Shown one piece after another: positions 1 to 8,584 of a stretch of DNA of 61,848 nt (positions are counted from its first letter, which is position 1; the number at the start of each line of letters is the position of its first letter). This stretch comes from Pseudomonadota bacterium. Its GTDB lineage: Bacteria; Pseudomonadota; Gammaproteobacteria; Burkholderiales; Rhodocyclaceae. The DNA lies in contig JAPLQT010000101.1 in the NCBI GenBank assembly GCA_026399515.1, positions 1-61,848 on the forward strand, written 5' to 3'. Below the pieces are notes generated by a model. That model saw nothing but the letters and a program-made list of their open reading frames with translations. It searched no databases and had not been told where the DNA came from. The position numbers and the translations under genes are program-made.

Positions 1-56
1 CTCCGTCAGCGTCATTTCTACCCCCGACCAAAATCGAGAGTAGACGCGATATCACT

Positions 57-122
57 TGGGTTTACAAGACCATGTCATAACTCGCTGTCTGTAAACAACT
101 TTTCCTCTGGGTTTACGACACC
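57..122. repeat. Short direct repeats at a probable mobile-element end
   Basis: The motif TGGGTTTAC-A-AGACC at 57-71 recurs as TGGGTTTAC-G-ACACC at 108-122 (13 of 15 positions agree, 51 bp apart). An inverted GTAAAC core lies between them at 91-96. The ORF of the neighbouring kinase loses similarity to its family just right of here, near 145. Closely spaced repeats of this kind are typical of transposase-binding arrays at the ends of Tn7-, Mu- or Tn5053-type elements, and the outer copy would end in 5'-TGTCGTAAA on the minus strand. The identity of the element is inference, since the window ends before any transposase appears. Confidence 0.35.
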
Positions 123-1424
123 TGCGTATGCGATAGCCCTGCCCTGATCCTCAACGGTGACCCCGATCATCGTCGGCATACTGTCGGACTTTTGTCGGAT
201 CGAGACCGTGACCGGTGTTGCCGGCAGCGAGAATTTCAGCGCATTGATCAGCACGTTGAGCAAGGCCTGGTGCAGTTTTTCCCGATCCACGTTGACCGTA
301 AGCGATTCGTCGGGCGTGGCAATTACGGTCCGCTCCGTCGCCCCCTCGATCGCACTGACCACCCCATGCACAATCGGACACAGTTCTTGCACTGCGAGGT
401 TGAAGTCTTTGCCCCGGCGCGCTTCAATGCGCGCCAGGTCGAGCAACTCGTTGAGCAATTCGGTGACCCGATGTGCCTGGCGGAGAACGATCTCGTGCAA
501 TTCGCGGCTCTGTCCGGCGTCAAAGTCTCGCGCCAGCAGCAACTCGGTGTAGCCGAGGATGCTGGTGATCGGAGTGCGCAATTCGTGCGCCGCCGTGGCG
601 AGGAATTCGCTCTTGATTTCATCCAGCTCCCGTTCCTTGGTGACATCGCGGAAATACAGCAGCAGCGAGGTCCCGTGGTGGCCCGAGCAGGCGAAGCGCA
701 GCAATATCCGCTTTCGCGGCACCAGCAAATGAACTTCCGTTTCAGCGCTGACGACACGACCGCACGCCTTCAGTCCGGCAAGCTCCTCGGCAGCGCCGCG
801 GCAGGGGCGCTGCGGGTCGCACTGTCCGGCAAGCAGCCGATCGAAGGCCGCGGCGTCCAAACCCGTGGTTTCCGTAGCGGTGAACCCGCCGATGCGCAGA
901 AAGGCTTCATTGACGTAGGACAGCAAACCCGACTCGTCAAAAGCGACCAAACCCTCCGCGCTCATCGAGGTGAGCGCGTCGAGCCGCGCCGCCCAGGTCT
1001 TCAGCTCGGACTCGGCGCGAACGCGATCGCTGATGTCGTTCAAAATGCCGACGAAGTGCGTGAGCCGACCTTCCGCGTTGTGCACCGGGGAAGTCGTCAG
1101 TTCGTTCCAGAACAGCGTGCCGTCCTTGCGGTAATTGCGCAATACCACTTTGGTTGAGCGGCGTGCCGAGATGGCGCTTCTCAACTCATCCAGCGCTACC
1201 TGGTCCCGGTCTCCCTGATGCAGCCGGCCCGGCGACAAGCCGACGATCTCGTTGCTGGAGAATCCGGTAATGTTTTCGAAGGCCGGATTCACGAATACGG
1301 TGGTGAGTGCCTGTGGCCCGGCTTCAACGATCATGATGCCATTGGTGCTGGCCATGACCGCGCGCTCCATCACTTCACTCAGGCTGTGGTGCCGCTGGGT
1401 CGCCATTTGCGCATCGTTCAACAT
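75..1424 (-). CDS. PAS-PAS sensor histidine kinase, truncated in its ATP-binding domain
   Basis: A soluble sensor kinase. PAS 1 covers about residues 20-135, with a typical PAC end (YRKDGTLFWNEL). PAS 2 covers about 145-260. The HisKA helix contains the phospho-acceptor His280 (AAHELRTP). The HATPase domain begins normally with an N-box (NVLINALKFS), but after GVTVEDQG near residue 421 the family sequence stops. It is replaced by about 28 unrelated residues and a stop, so the G1 and G2 boxes that hold ATP are missing. The protein can probably be phosphorylated or dimerise but not bind ATP. The HisKA segment ([23 protein letters not shown] region) closely resembles that of the larger kinase at 1871-4600, so the two are likely paralogues. 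It is the last gene of the minus-strand signalling array, 16 bp after a REC gene. Confidence 0.8.
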   Translation of the reverse strand: MLNDAQMATQRHHSLSEVMERAVMASTNGIMIVEAGPQALTTVFVNPAFENITGFSSNEIVGLSPGRLHQGDRDQVALDELRSAISARRSTKVVLRNYRKDGTLFWNELTTSPVHNAEGRLTHFVGILNDISDRVRAESELKTWAARLDALTSMSAEGLVAFDESGLLSYVNEAFLRIGGFTATETTGLDAAAFDRLLAGQCDPQRPCRGAAEELAGLKACGRVVSAETEVHLLVPRKRILLRFACSGHHGTSLLLYFRDVTKERELDEIKSEFLATAAHELRTPITSILGYTELLLARDFDAGQSRELHEIVLRQAHRVTELLNELLDLARIEARRGKDFNLAVQELCPIVHGVVSAIEGATERTVIATPDESLTVNVDREKLHQALLNVLINALKFSLPATPVTVSIRQKSDSMPTMIGVTVEDQGRAIAYAGVVNPEEKLFTDSEL

Positions 1425-1440
1425 ATCGTTCCCTCGGCGA

Positions 1441-1845
1441 TCACGAAACGATTGTCACCATCTCGCGGATCTCGTTCTCCATCTGCTCGATGAGGGTCAC
1501 CAGCTTGGCCTGAGAAAATGGCTTGACGATGTAGGCAACCACGCCGAGCCGCTTGGCCTGTTCCAGGTCCTCCGCCTCGCCGTGACCGCTGATGACCACC
1601 ACCCGCAGCGTGTGGTGGCGGGGATCCTTGCAGAGCGATTCGCACAGCGAAAAGCCGTTGAAGTGGCCGGGGAGACCGATATCCAGCAACAGGATATCCG
1701 GCGGTGCTTCGTTGGCGCGGCGCAGGCCTTCGAGTGCCGTGGCGGCTTCGCGAATAGCGCGCTTTCCATTGTCGAGCGAGAGGCGGACCAGATTGCGCAA
1801 GTCCCTGTCATCGTCGACGATAAGTATTTTCGAGTTTTGGGTCAT
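1441..1845 (-). CDS. Single-domain response regulator (REC only)
   Basis: A CheY-like receiver of 134 residues with no output domain. The acidic pair sits in IVDDDRDL near the N-terminus. The phospho-acceptor Asp is in LLLDIGLPG, the conserved Ser/Thr in VVISGHGE, and the Lys in VKPFSQAKL. The insert HFNGFS after the phospho-Asp loop is slightly unusual. It lies between two sensor kinases (stop of the 909-residue kinase at 1871, start of the PAS kinase at 1424) and so probably relays phosphate from one or both. Stand-alone receivers in such arrays usually act by protein contact rather than by binding DNA. Confidence 0.88.
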   Translation of the reverse strand: MTQNSKILIVDDDRDLRNLVRLSLDNGKRAIREAATALEGLRRANEAPPDILLLDIGLPGHFNGFSLCESLCKDPRHHTLRVVVISGHGEAEDLEQAKRLGVVAYIVKPFSQAKLVTLIEQMENEIREMVTIVS

Positions 1846-1870
1846 GATGAAGTGAGTTCCCTGAAATGAT

Positions 1871-4600
1871 TCAAGTGGGTGAAACCGGCGGCAAGGACAA
1901 GGCGCTGCTCATGACGGGAAACCAGAGGGTGATACTCGTACCGGTCTTCTGCCGGGAATGAACCTCGATGTGGCCGCCGTGCAATTCGAGGATCTCCTTG
2001 ACGATGGCCATGCCCAGCCCGGTGCCGGGAGTCTTGCCGGAAGTGTCAGCGCGCCAGAAGCGCTGTCCGACGTGGCCGATCTGTTCCTCGGTCATGCCGA
2101 TGCCGTGGTCCTCCACCGCGATGCCGATGAACCCGGCCGGGCTGGTCTTGATCGCAACGTCCAATGCACCGCCGACCGGCGAATATTTCTGGCCGTTGCC
2201 GAGGACGTTGACTAGGGCCTGGCGTACTTTCGACGCGTCCGCCAGAACCTTGGTCTCCTGTGCCGGAAGATCGAGATTGACCGGCCAACGTTCGGCATCG
2301 AAAGCCAGGTCGGCCACCGTGTCCCGAACCAATGCCGTCAGGTCGACCTCGGTGATGGTGAAGTCCTTGCCGCGACGGGCCTCTATGCGCGCCAGGTCGA
2401 GGAGTTCGTTGATGATCTCCACCAGCAAGTGGGTCTGACGGTGTATGGTTTCGAGCAGATCGCGCCGGGTCGCCTCATCAAGATCCATTTCCAGGAGCAG
2501 TTCGCTGAAGCCGAAAATGCTGGCCATGGGAGTGCGTAATTCGTGAGCGGCATGCGACAGGAACTCACTCTTCATCCGGTCGACTTCGGCCTCGTGGGTC
2601 ACGTCACGCAGGTAAAGAATGCGCGATACACTCGCCGCCACACTGTGGATGCCGATCAATTGCAGAACCGACGGACGCGGTTGCTGTAGCGCCAGAAGAT
2701 GGATCTTTGGTGTTGCGCCATTTTCGGGAAAGTAGGGGGAGATCCCCTTGAACAGTTCGGGCTGCTCTGCGCGACGTCGTAGTTCTCCCTCCAAAGCGGC
2801 CTCTGGCTTGCCGCTGATGTCCTCCGGGGCGATGCCGGTCATGGTGTGGAAGGCCGGGTTGGTGAACTTGACCCGGCCGTCCGGGCCGAACACCACAAAG
2901 CCGTCCGGACTCAGGCTAAACAATGCATCCAGCTGGACGCCGCGATCTTGCAGGGCGTCGGCCCGGGCATGCAGCTCTTCAGTTTGTTCCTTGACTTTGC
3001 GCTGGACGATCGACGTCCGGCCGCTGGACACCAGCAGCAGCACTTGCAGCAAAGCCGCCAGCGTCAGGCCCGTCACGCCTACTGCCCAGGCGGCCCAGGA
3101 GCGCTTTTGCTGCAAATACGCGGCGCTTGGCATGACGCTCAGGTTCCAGTCGCGATCAGCCATTCTTACCTGCGTTCGCCAGCGATAGTAGGGATCGCCC
3201 GGCGTTGCGGTAGACGGGGACTGATAGATGGTGCGATCGAGGGCGCTTGCCTCGGCATCCTCAATCGAGAAGCCGAGGCCTTCGACAACTGCTGTCCGGG
3301 TGGCGATCTCCACCATCTCGTCGACCTTGATGACGGCGACGGCGAAACCGATCAGCGCAGGTGTTTGCTCGGCGTCGCTCAGCAAAAACTCCTTCTTGTA
3401 AGCAGGATGCAGGACCAGCACCCCGACCCGCTTCTGGTTTTCCTGGACGAGTTGTATCGGCGCGGTGACGGCCGGCACCCGGGAGGTCTTGGCGCGCTCG
3501 ATGGCAGCATGGCGGACCGGCTCGGAATTGATGTCGTAACCGATCGCAGGGGCGTTTCCTGCCAGGGGCGCGATGAAACCGACGGTCACATACTCCGCTC
3601 GGTCAGCCGCGCGAACCAGGCGCCTCTGGCGGTCCCGCTCCTTGATTTCGAAGCCGGGGATTCCGCTGCGTGCCGCCGTATCGCGCTCGAATGCCTTGCG
3701 CTCGGCCGCGACCACATAGGGGTTGAAGCTCAGGGCGAAAATGTCGGGATTGTCCCTCAGTGTGATTTGGGTGAAGTATTCGAACTGGCGATAGCTCATG
3801 GCAGGCGTCACTTCGATCAGCCGCCGCAACGCCGAGATGGCTTCCTGATGGGCAATGAAGCGTTGCTTCAGGAGTTGCGCCAGCGCTTCCCCGTGATCCT
3901 GAATTTGAGCTTTCTGTTGTGCGCGTTCCCACCGGGCCGCGGTGAAAAAAGCCCCCGCCACCAGTCCGAGCACAATCAGCATCGGGACGGCCACCGACAG
4001 CAGGCGCTCGCGCCACGGGGAGTGCTTGCCGTAAAGGACAGCCAGACTGAGCGGCGTGACGATCAGCACTCCCAGGGTATCGCCGGTCCACCAGGTCCAC
4101 CAGTTATTCTGCGCCGCCTCAGGGACGATGACCCGCGCCAGCAACAGCACCACCACTCCTGTCGTCGCCGAGACGACACTCGCCAGCGGCCCCGCCAGCA
4201 CCAGGCAACGGAAGATGTCCCGATCCTGCTCCAGCCACTGCCAGGCATTTGCCAAGACGCGCGCAACCAGCCACGATGCGACGAAAGCCTGAAGCGCCGC
4301 GCCGCTGGCGATCCCGCAAGCGATCAGGGCGCTCAGATAACCCAACTCGCCGTGCTGCCATGCAATCCCAAGATTGAGGAGGGCGGAGCCCAGCAGGATA
4401 CCGGGCCAGGCACGATTTCCTGACCACAGCATCACCGCCACGGCAAAGCCCGCGGCGGGAAATAGCGGGCTGGCAAAGCCCGGTGGAATTGTCAGGCTGA
4501 TGCCTAGCCAGCCCAGCACGAGGTACGTGGCGGCGGCTACCGTCACCAGCGATGCGGTGCTCCTCGGACGTGCGTCGGCCAGGACGACAATGGCACTCAT
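1871..4600 (-). CDS. MASE1-CHASE-PAS membrane sensor histidine kinase
   Basis: A 909-residue inner-membrane sensor kinase. The N-terminal 200 or so residues form a hydrophobic MASE1-like bundle of about eight helices. A further helix leads into an extracytoplasmic CHASE-like domain (about 230-430, containing [20 protein letters not shown]), and a transmembrane helix near 505-525 leads back inside. A PAS domain (about 560-670) precedes HisKA, with the acceptor His686 in [11 protein letters not shown]. The HATPase domain is complete, with N-box [11 protein letters not shown]1 VEDHGIGM and G2 [14 protein letters not shown] domains usually sense small extracellular ligands. The 22-bp gap to the upstream REC gene suggests co-transcription. 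The ligand cannot be read from the sequence. Confidence 0.9.
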   Translation of the reverse strand: MSAIVVLADARPRSTASLVTVAAATYLVLGWLGISLTIPPGFASPLFPAAGFAVAVMLWSGNRAWPGILLGSALLNLGIAWQHGELGYLSALIACGIASGAALQAFVASWLVARVLANAWQWLEQDRDIFRCLVLAGPLASVVSATTGVVVLLLARVIVPEAAQNNWWTWWTGDTLGVLIVTPLSLAVLYGKHSPWRERLLSVAVPMLIVLGLVAGAFFTAARWERAQQKAQIQDHGEALAQLLKQRFIAHQEAISALRRLIEVTPAMSYRQFEYFTQITLRDNPDIFALSFNPYVVAAERKAFERDTAARSGIPGFEIKERDRQRRLVRAADRAEYVTVGFIAPLAGNAPAIGYDINSEPVRHAAIERAKTSRVPAVTAPIQLVQENQKRVGVLVLHPAYKKEFLLSDAEQTPALIGFAVAVIKVDEMVEIATRTAVVEGLGFSIEDAEASALDRTIYQSPSTATPGDPYYRWRTQVRMADRDWNLSVMPSAAYLQQKRSWAAWAVGVTGLTLAALLQVLLLVSSGRTSIVQRKVKEQTEELHARADALQDRGVQLDALFSLSPDGFVVFGPDGRVKFTNPAFHTMTGIAPEDISGKPEAALEGELRRRAEQPELFKGISPYFPENGATPKIHLLALQQPRPSVLQLIGIHSVAASVSRILYLRDVTHEAEVDRMKSEFLSHAAHELRTPMASIFGFSELLLEMDLDEATRRDLLETIHRQTHLLVEIINELLDLARIEARRGKDFTITEVDLTALVRDTVADLAFDAERWPVNLDLPAQETKVLADASKVRQALVNVLGNGQKYSPVGGALDVAIKTSPAGFIGIAVEDHGIGMTEEQIGHVGQRFWRADTSGKTPGTGLGMAIVKEILELHGGHIEVHSRQKTGTSITLWFPVMSSALSLPPVSPT

Positions 4601-4622
4601 GCGTGCATTCGGTGGGTGTCGG

Positions 4623-5036
4623 TCAGCGGCCGGGGCGGACCACGCTCATCGTGGTCGCGATGTTTGTCCGCGATTCGATGATCTCCACCAGGCGCATCGG
4701 GCTGTAAGGTTTGATGATGTAGATGTCGGCGCCCGCCGCGCGTCCGGCCTCGATATCGGCCGTCTGCTGACGGGCCGTCAGCAGTGCGACATAGGGGGTG
4801 TATTCAACGCTTCCGGCCAGCTGCCGGATGCGGCGGCAGACTTCAAATCCATCCATGCCGCCCGGCATCATCACGTCGAGGAGGATCACGTCGGGCCGCT
4901 CCCGCGCGGCGATGTCCAGTGCGATGGCGCCATTCTCGGCTTCGAACATGACATATTTCCCATAGCCCAGCGCAATCCGCAGCATCCGCCGCAGGTCGTC
5001 CTGATCATCCACGATCAGCAGTTTTTGATTCATCAT
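4623..5036 (-). CDS. Single-domain response regulator (REC only)
   Basis: A 137-residue receiver. The acidic pocket is in IVDDQDDL, the phospho-Asp in ILLDVMMPGGMDG, the Thr in LLTARQ and the Lys in IKPYSPMRL. The same order and the KPYSP motif recur in the adjacent receiver at 5058-5420, so the two look like a local duplication. There is no DNA-binding domain. It lies directly upstream of the MASE1-CHASE kinase with 22 bp between them and is a likely partner of that kinase. Confidence 0.88.
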   Translation of the reverse strand: MMNQKLLIVDDQDDLRRMLRIALGYGKYVMFEAENGAIALDIAARERPDVILLDVMMPGGMDGFEVCRRIRQLAGSVEYTPYVALLTARQQTADIEAGRAAGADIYIIKPYSPMRLVEIIESRTNIATTMSVVRPGR

Positions 5037-5057
5037 GATGGTTGTCCCGTGGTCCTT

Positions 5058-5420
5058 TCAGCTCAGGCGCTTCTTGATGGCCCGGAGCAGTTCGAGGGGG
5101 CTGTAGGGCTTGACGAAATAGTCGTCGGCGCCGGCGAGCTTGCCGCGCTCCTTGTCGGCGACCTGGCCGCGCGCCGTGACCAGCATGACGTAAGTGCTCT
5201 TGAGCTGCGGGTCGTGACGGATCTTCTCGCAAAGCTGATAGCCGTCCATTTCTCCCGGCATCATGATGTCAAGGATCACCCCCTGCGGCTTTTCGTGACG
5301 GACCAGCTCCCAGGCGGACGCCGCGTCTTCGGCTTCGATGAGTTGGTAGCTGCGGCCCAGCGTGATGCGCAACAGTTTGCGAATGTCCGGCTGGTCATCA
5401 ACGATCAATAGCTTATGCAC
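5058..5420 (-). CDS. Single-domain response regulator (REC only)
   Basis: A compact 120-residue CheY-like receiver. It shows IVDDQPDI, the phospho-Asp in ILDIMMPGEMDG, Thr in LVTARGQ and Lys in VKPYSPLEL. Its ATG overlaps the end of the preceding ATPase-like gene by 8 bp, which indicates translational coupling. Two consecutive stand-alone receivers downstream of an ATPase-like protein and upstream of a full kinase suggest a branched or multi-step phosphorelay. Confidence 0.88.
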   Translation of the reverse strand: MHKLLIVDDQPDIRKLLRITLGRSYQLIEAEDAASAWELVRHEKPQGVILDIMMPGEMDGYQLCEKIRHDPQLKSTYVMLVTARGQVADKERGKLAGADDYFVKPYSPLELLRAIKKRLS

Positions 5421-6234
5421 GAGGATTCCTTTCGCCTTCCAGCTGCTCGCAGCGATCCATCAACACCGCCAGGTCGGCGGCATAGTTTTCAATCTGCTGG
5501 ACTAAGGGGCACTCTTCACAATGGCCGGCGGCCGATTGCCCTTGTGCGCTGGTCGGCAGCGACAGCGCGATGCCGGTCAGGGTCTTGTTGTCGTCCTCGT
5601 AGCGCAGGCGCAGGGTGCCGCCATGAAGTTCGACGATCCGCTCGCAGAAGCTGGCGGTGAGCCCGCTGTCGGGCAGCATCGGCGACCTCGGCCGATTGCG
5701 CTGGGACAGCGCAATGGTTTCCGTGCTACTCGCCAGCATCATGTGGTTGCCCATTTGACGGAGCGTGAACACGATCTTTTCTGAAGGATTGACACTCGCA
5801 TCCAGCTCGCGCGCCAGATAGGTGAGCAAGAGCTTCAGCCAGTGCCTGTTGCCATAGACCGGCGCCACGTCGGTTTGCGGTTCCTCGGCGACGAACCTGG
5901 CGGAAGTCTTGCCGTGTCTGACATCAATGACTTCGCATAACAGGGCGTAGAGGAACAACCGCTCCTGATTGCTGTCGCGCTGACCGGCATAGGTTTCGGA
6001 CAGGGCGGAAAGCAGTTCCATCTTCTCGGACAACTCCGTCAGCATGGTCGAGGCATCGTCGAACACCGCCTTGCCGGTGAGCGTGGTCGGGATCATCCCT
6101 TCGCTGCGCATTGCATCGAGCTGAACGAAGGCGTGGTGGACCTGTTTCATCCACGCCTGCAATTCACCGCGAATCATGCCGGCCAGCAAGGGCGGCTCAA
6201 TGGCTGGATGCCTGGCCGGGGGCTTGAGTGTCAT
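5413..6234 (-). CDS. Degenerate histidine-kinase-like ATPase protein
   Basis: The C-terminal half resembles a HATPase fold, with a G2-like segment (DSGLTASFCERIVELHGG) followed by a beta-strand pair. No HisKA His motif and no clear N- or G1-box are seen, so this is not an ordinary sensor kinase. A Cys-containing tail (CEECPLVQQIENYAADL) follows and looks helical. The start at 6234 is chosen because its ATG overlaps the stop of the upstream HTH-REC gene (ATGA), which implies coupling. A longer frame from 6279 exists but would overlap that gene by 49 bp. It may serve as a scaffold or phosphotransfer partner for the HTH-REC protein and the two downstream receivers, but this is inference. Confidence 0.6.
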   Translation of the reverse strand: MTLKPPARHPAIEPPLLAGMIRGELQAWMKQVHHAFVQLDAMRSEGMIPTTLTGKAVFDDASTMLTELSEKMELLSALSETYAGQRDSNQERLFLYALLCEVIDVRHGKTSARFVAEEPQTDVAPVYGNRHWLKLLLTYLARELDASVNPSEKIVFTLRQMGNHMMLASSTETIALSQRNRPRSPMLPDSGLTASFCERIVELHGGTLRLRYEDDNKTLTGIALSLPTSAQGQSAAGHCEECPLVQQIENYAADLAVLMDRCEQLEGERNPRA

Positions 6235-6839
6235 GATGCGGAGAGCCCCTGGCGACGCCTTTCCAGCAGGCTTTCGCACAAATCGCGCAGCAGATCAAAC
6301 GGCACCGGCTTCGGATAGATCGGCACGCCTGCGGGAAGACCGCCGCGCGCCTCGATCTCAGCCTTGTCGAGACCGGAAACCACCACGATCTCCATGCCTT
6401 CCTTGAACGGCGAGTTCCACATTGTCCGCAGCATTTGAAAACCATCGATTCCGTCCATCCTGAGGTCTGAAATCATCAGGTCGGGCGTCTCGCGGCCAAT
6501 CAGGACCAGGGCTTCGTATCCGTTTGAAGCCGTGATGACTTCAATCGGCAGTCCCCAAGTGGTCATGCGCATCTTGTAGAGCTTGAGCAAGACGTTGTCG
6601 TCCTCGACGACCAGCACCTTCAGCTGGTCCATGCCGTGCTTGCTGGCCGATGCAGCGGGACGATTTCCGGCCAGGAGTTTTTCCACCGATGTCAGGCTGA
6701 TGCGGCGATGTCCGCCCTCGGTTTTCCAGGCCTCCAGCAGGCCGCTTTCACACCACAACTGTGCCGTCCGCAAAGATACTCCGAGCTTTTCGGCGGCCTC
6801 ACGCGTGGTGTAAAACTTGCTGTGGAGATCGGAAATCAT
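6231..6839 (-). CDS. HTH-REC fusion regulator (N-terminal MerR/excisionase-like HTH)
   Basis: The DNA-binding domain is at the N-terminus and the receiver at the C-terminus, the reverse of normal response regulators. The HTH (TTREAAEKLGVSLRTAQLW then WKTEGGHRRI) is of the MerR/HTH_17 type. The receiver shows VVEDDNVLLKLY, phospho-Asp in ISDLRMDGIDGF, Ser in VVVSGLDKAE and Lys in IYPKPVPF. It is closely similar across its length to the product of 12229-12879, which marks a duplicated pair. I place the start at 6839 (MISDLHSK), downstream of a strong promoter at 6876-6904. A longer form from 6869 is possible. It heads a group of genes coupled by overlapping stops and starts. Confidence 0.87.
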   Translation of the reverse strand: MISDLHSKFYTTREAAEKLGVSLRTAQLWCESGLLEAWKTEGGHRRISLTSVEKLLAGNRPAASASKHGMDQLKVLVVEDDNVLLKLYKMRMTTWGLPIEVITASNGYEALVLIGRETPDLMISDLRMDGIDGFQMLRTMWNSPFKEGMEIVVVSGLDKAEIEARGGLPAGVPIYPKPVPFDLLRDLCESLLERRRQGLSAS

Positions 6840-6875
6840 CTGGCAAAAGTAACTATATCTGAAACACACGCTGCC

Positions 6876-6904
6876 ATATTATAATAAAAATGATAATTTG
6901 TCAA
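6876..6904 (-). promoter_or_regulatory. Sigma-70 promoter of the HTH-REC operon
   Basis: On the minus strand TTGACA (6904-6899) and TAATAT (6881-6876) are separated by 17 bp, within a strikingly AT-rich stretch. TATAAT is also present with a 15-bp spacer. It lies 37 bp before the chosen start of the HTH-REC gene. The match is near consensus, so expression should not need an activator. Confidence 0.7.
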
Positions 6905-6963
6905 CGTCAATTACCATATCCCGCACTTTTACGCGGAACCACTTCTATCCGTGTTTCCTTGCG

Positions 6964-8199
6964 CTAATTCCATACCTCGTTGGTCGCGACGGCACTTTCC
7001 TCGGTGTCGATCCGGTGGGTGCTGGCTTGATTGAGGCCATCGAGAATGGTGGTGAGCTGCACATTGAAATCGCTGCCGAAGTGTTCGAACAGCGTCAGCA
7101 CTTCATCCTTGCCGGAGCGCAGCATCTGGCTGATGGCGGCTTCCTGACGGTCGGAAAGGCCGAACTGGTAATACATCGCTTCGATTTTCTCGACCATCTT
7201 TTCGAGCACGCAGCGTGTCTCCATGCGCTGGGCACTGTGGCTGGCCAGCAGTTTCTCGATGCCGGCATGGCCTTCATCGGCAAGACTGCGCAACGCCTTG
7301 GCGCGCAGCACGGCGTCGGCGCGCAGCGAAATGTTCGCCACGGCGTCTTCAGCGGTCTCGGCGACCATCGCGGCATAGTCGCGAATTCGTCCGGCCAGCG
7401 CATCGTCGGCCAAAGGCATGTTGACCACCAGCACGGAAACGCTGTCGTAGTTCACGATCATCCGACTCCTGAACTGAAAAACTCGGTCGTGTGAACGCAT
7501 CCCTTCGATCACCGACTCTTCCAGCGGCGACGCCGGCCCCTTGGACGACAGCGTCAGCGTGCCCGCAGCGGCAGAACCGCGCAACTGGACCAGGCATTCG
7601 GCCTGCGTCCCGCGCATGGAAGAAATCACCAGCTCGGCCAGCGCCGCCAGGCTTCGGCAGCCAAGCGCCCCGCGCGAGAACTTGAGGACGGCGCCCATTT
7701 CATCGTAACCCTGCATGAGCACATTCGAGGTCTCCTCGGCCGAGACCTTTTCGGCGAACAACTGCCTGCGGCGCGTTCGGGCGGCGACGGCGAGGGCTAT
7801 CTTGCGGCGGATTTCCTCGGCCTTGAAGGGCTTGGCGACAAAGTCATCCCCCCCGGCGTCATAGGCTCGCAATCGATCGTCCAACGAGTCGCGGCCCGAT
7901 AGAAACAGGATGGTGAGGTTGGCCCGATCGTAGCGGCTGCGAATCCGCTGGCAGGTCTCGTAGCCATCGATGCCCGGCATGTCGATATCGAGAAGAATCA
8001 CTTCCGGGGCAAATTCGTCCATGACGTCCAGACAGATCTGGCCCGAAGCAGCCTCCCGCACATCGTGCCCATGCCCCTTGAGCATGCGCCGCAGCATGCT
8101 CGCTGCAGCCGGGTCGTCATCGACAATCAGCAGGCGACCCGTGCCGGTTTTCAGCTCATCAGGGGCGGCCTCCCCGTCCACTTTCTCTTCCCCGTTCAT
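6964..8199 (-). CDS. Response regulator with REC and a long uncharacterised C-terminal region
   Basis: A 411-residue protein. Residues about 20-140 are a canonical receiver: IVDDDPAAAS, phospho-Asp in ILLDIDMPGIDGY, Ser in FLSGRDSLDD and Lys in VAKPFKAEE. The rest, about 270 residues, starts with a basic helix (AARTRRRQLFAEKV) and continues as a mixed alpha/beta domain I cannot name. It has no HTH, GGDEF, EAL or HD-GYP motif. Its ATG overlaps the stop of the REC gene at 8196 (ATGA), so the two are translationally coupled to the hybrid kinase upstream. A role in relaying or tuning the hybrid kinase signal is inferred. Confidence 0.8.
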   Translation of the reverse strand: MNGEEKVDGEAAPDELKTGTGRLLIVDDDPAAASMLRRMLKGHGHDVREAASGQICLDVMDEFAPEVILLDIDMPGIDGYETCQRIRSRYDRANLTILFLSGRDSLDDRLRAYDAGGDDFVAKPFKAEEIRRKIALAVAARTRRRQLFAEKVSAEETSNVLMQGYDEMGAVLKFSRGALGCRSLAALAELVISSMRGTQAECLVQLRGSAAAGTLTLSSKGPASPLEESVIEGMRSHDRVFQFRSRMIVNYDSVSVLVVNMPLADDALAGRIRDYAAMVAETAEDAVANISLRADAVLRAKALRSLADEGHAGIEKLLASHSAQRMETRCVLEKMVEKIEAMYYQFGLSDRQEAAISQMLRSGKDEVLTLFEHFGSDFNVQLTTILDGLNQASTHRIDTEESAVATNEVWN

Positions 8200-8582
8200 T
8201 GGGTTTGAATGCTCGCCAGCATTTCCTGCAACTCGGCGGCGCGGAAGGGCTTGGTCAGAGTGCCGACCACATCGAGTTTCTGGCCTCGTGCCAAGAGATC
8301 GGCCATGTGGGTCACGTCACCGGAGAATCCACTGGCGATGATGAGGCGACCGGCATACTTGCGCGCCACCAGGGCTTCGATCACCTCGAAACCATCCAGG
8401 CCCGGCATGGTCATGTCGAGAATGATGACATCGGGGCGCTCATCGAGATGTTGGAGCATCGCCTTCCCGTTGGTGAATGACTGGGTCTGGTAGCCGGCGA
8501 GGCGGGCGACCCGGACGATAAAGTCGAGCATACCCTGGTCGTCGTCGACCGCAAACAGGGTGGGTGGCGCGGTCTCGGTCAT
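8196..8582 (-). CDS. Single-domain response regulator (REC only)
   Basis: A 128-residue receiver with AVDDDQGML, phospho-Asp in IILDMTMPGLDGF, Ser in IIASGFSGD and Lys in LTKPFRAAEL. It starts 2 bp after the stop of the hybrid kinase gene and overlaps the following REC gene by 4 bp, so all three genes should be one translation unit. It is a likely phosphate acceptor for the hybrid kinase. Confidence 0.88.
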   Translation of the reverse strand: MTETAPPTLFAVDDDQGMLDFIVRVARLAGYQTQSFTNGKAMLQHLDERPDVIILDMTMPGLDGFEVIEALVARKYAGRLIIASGFSGDVTHMADLLARGQKLDVVGTLTKPFRAAELQEMLASIQTQ

Positions 8583-8584
8583 AG

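Noticed and set aside
192-1157. Long plus-strand frame opposite the PAS kinase
   Set aside because: It mirrors the high-GC kinase gene. The translation is rich in Arg and Gln without domain motifs, while the minus strand shows PAS and HisKA.
2846-4423. 525-residue plus-strand frame
   Set aside because: It lies opposite the MASE1-CHASE kinase with full domain motifs. Its own composition (many His, Arg, Gln) is that of an antisense shadow.
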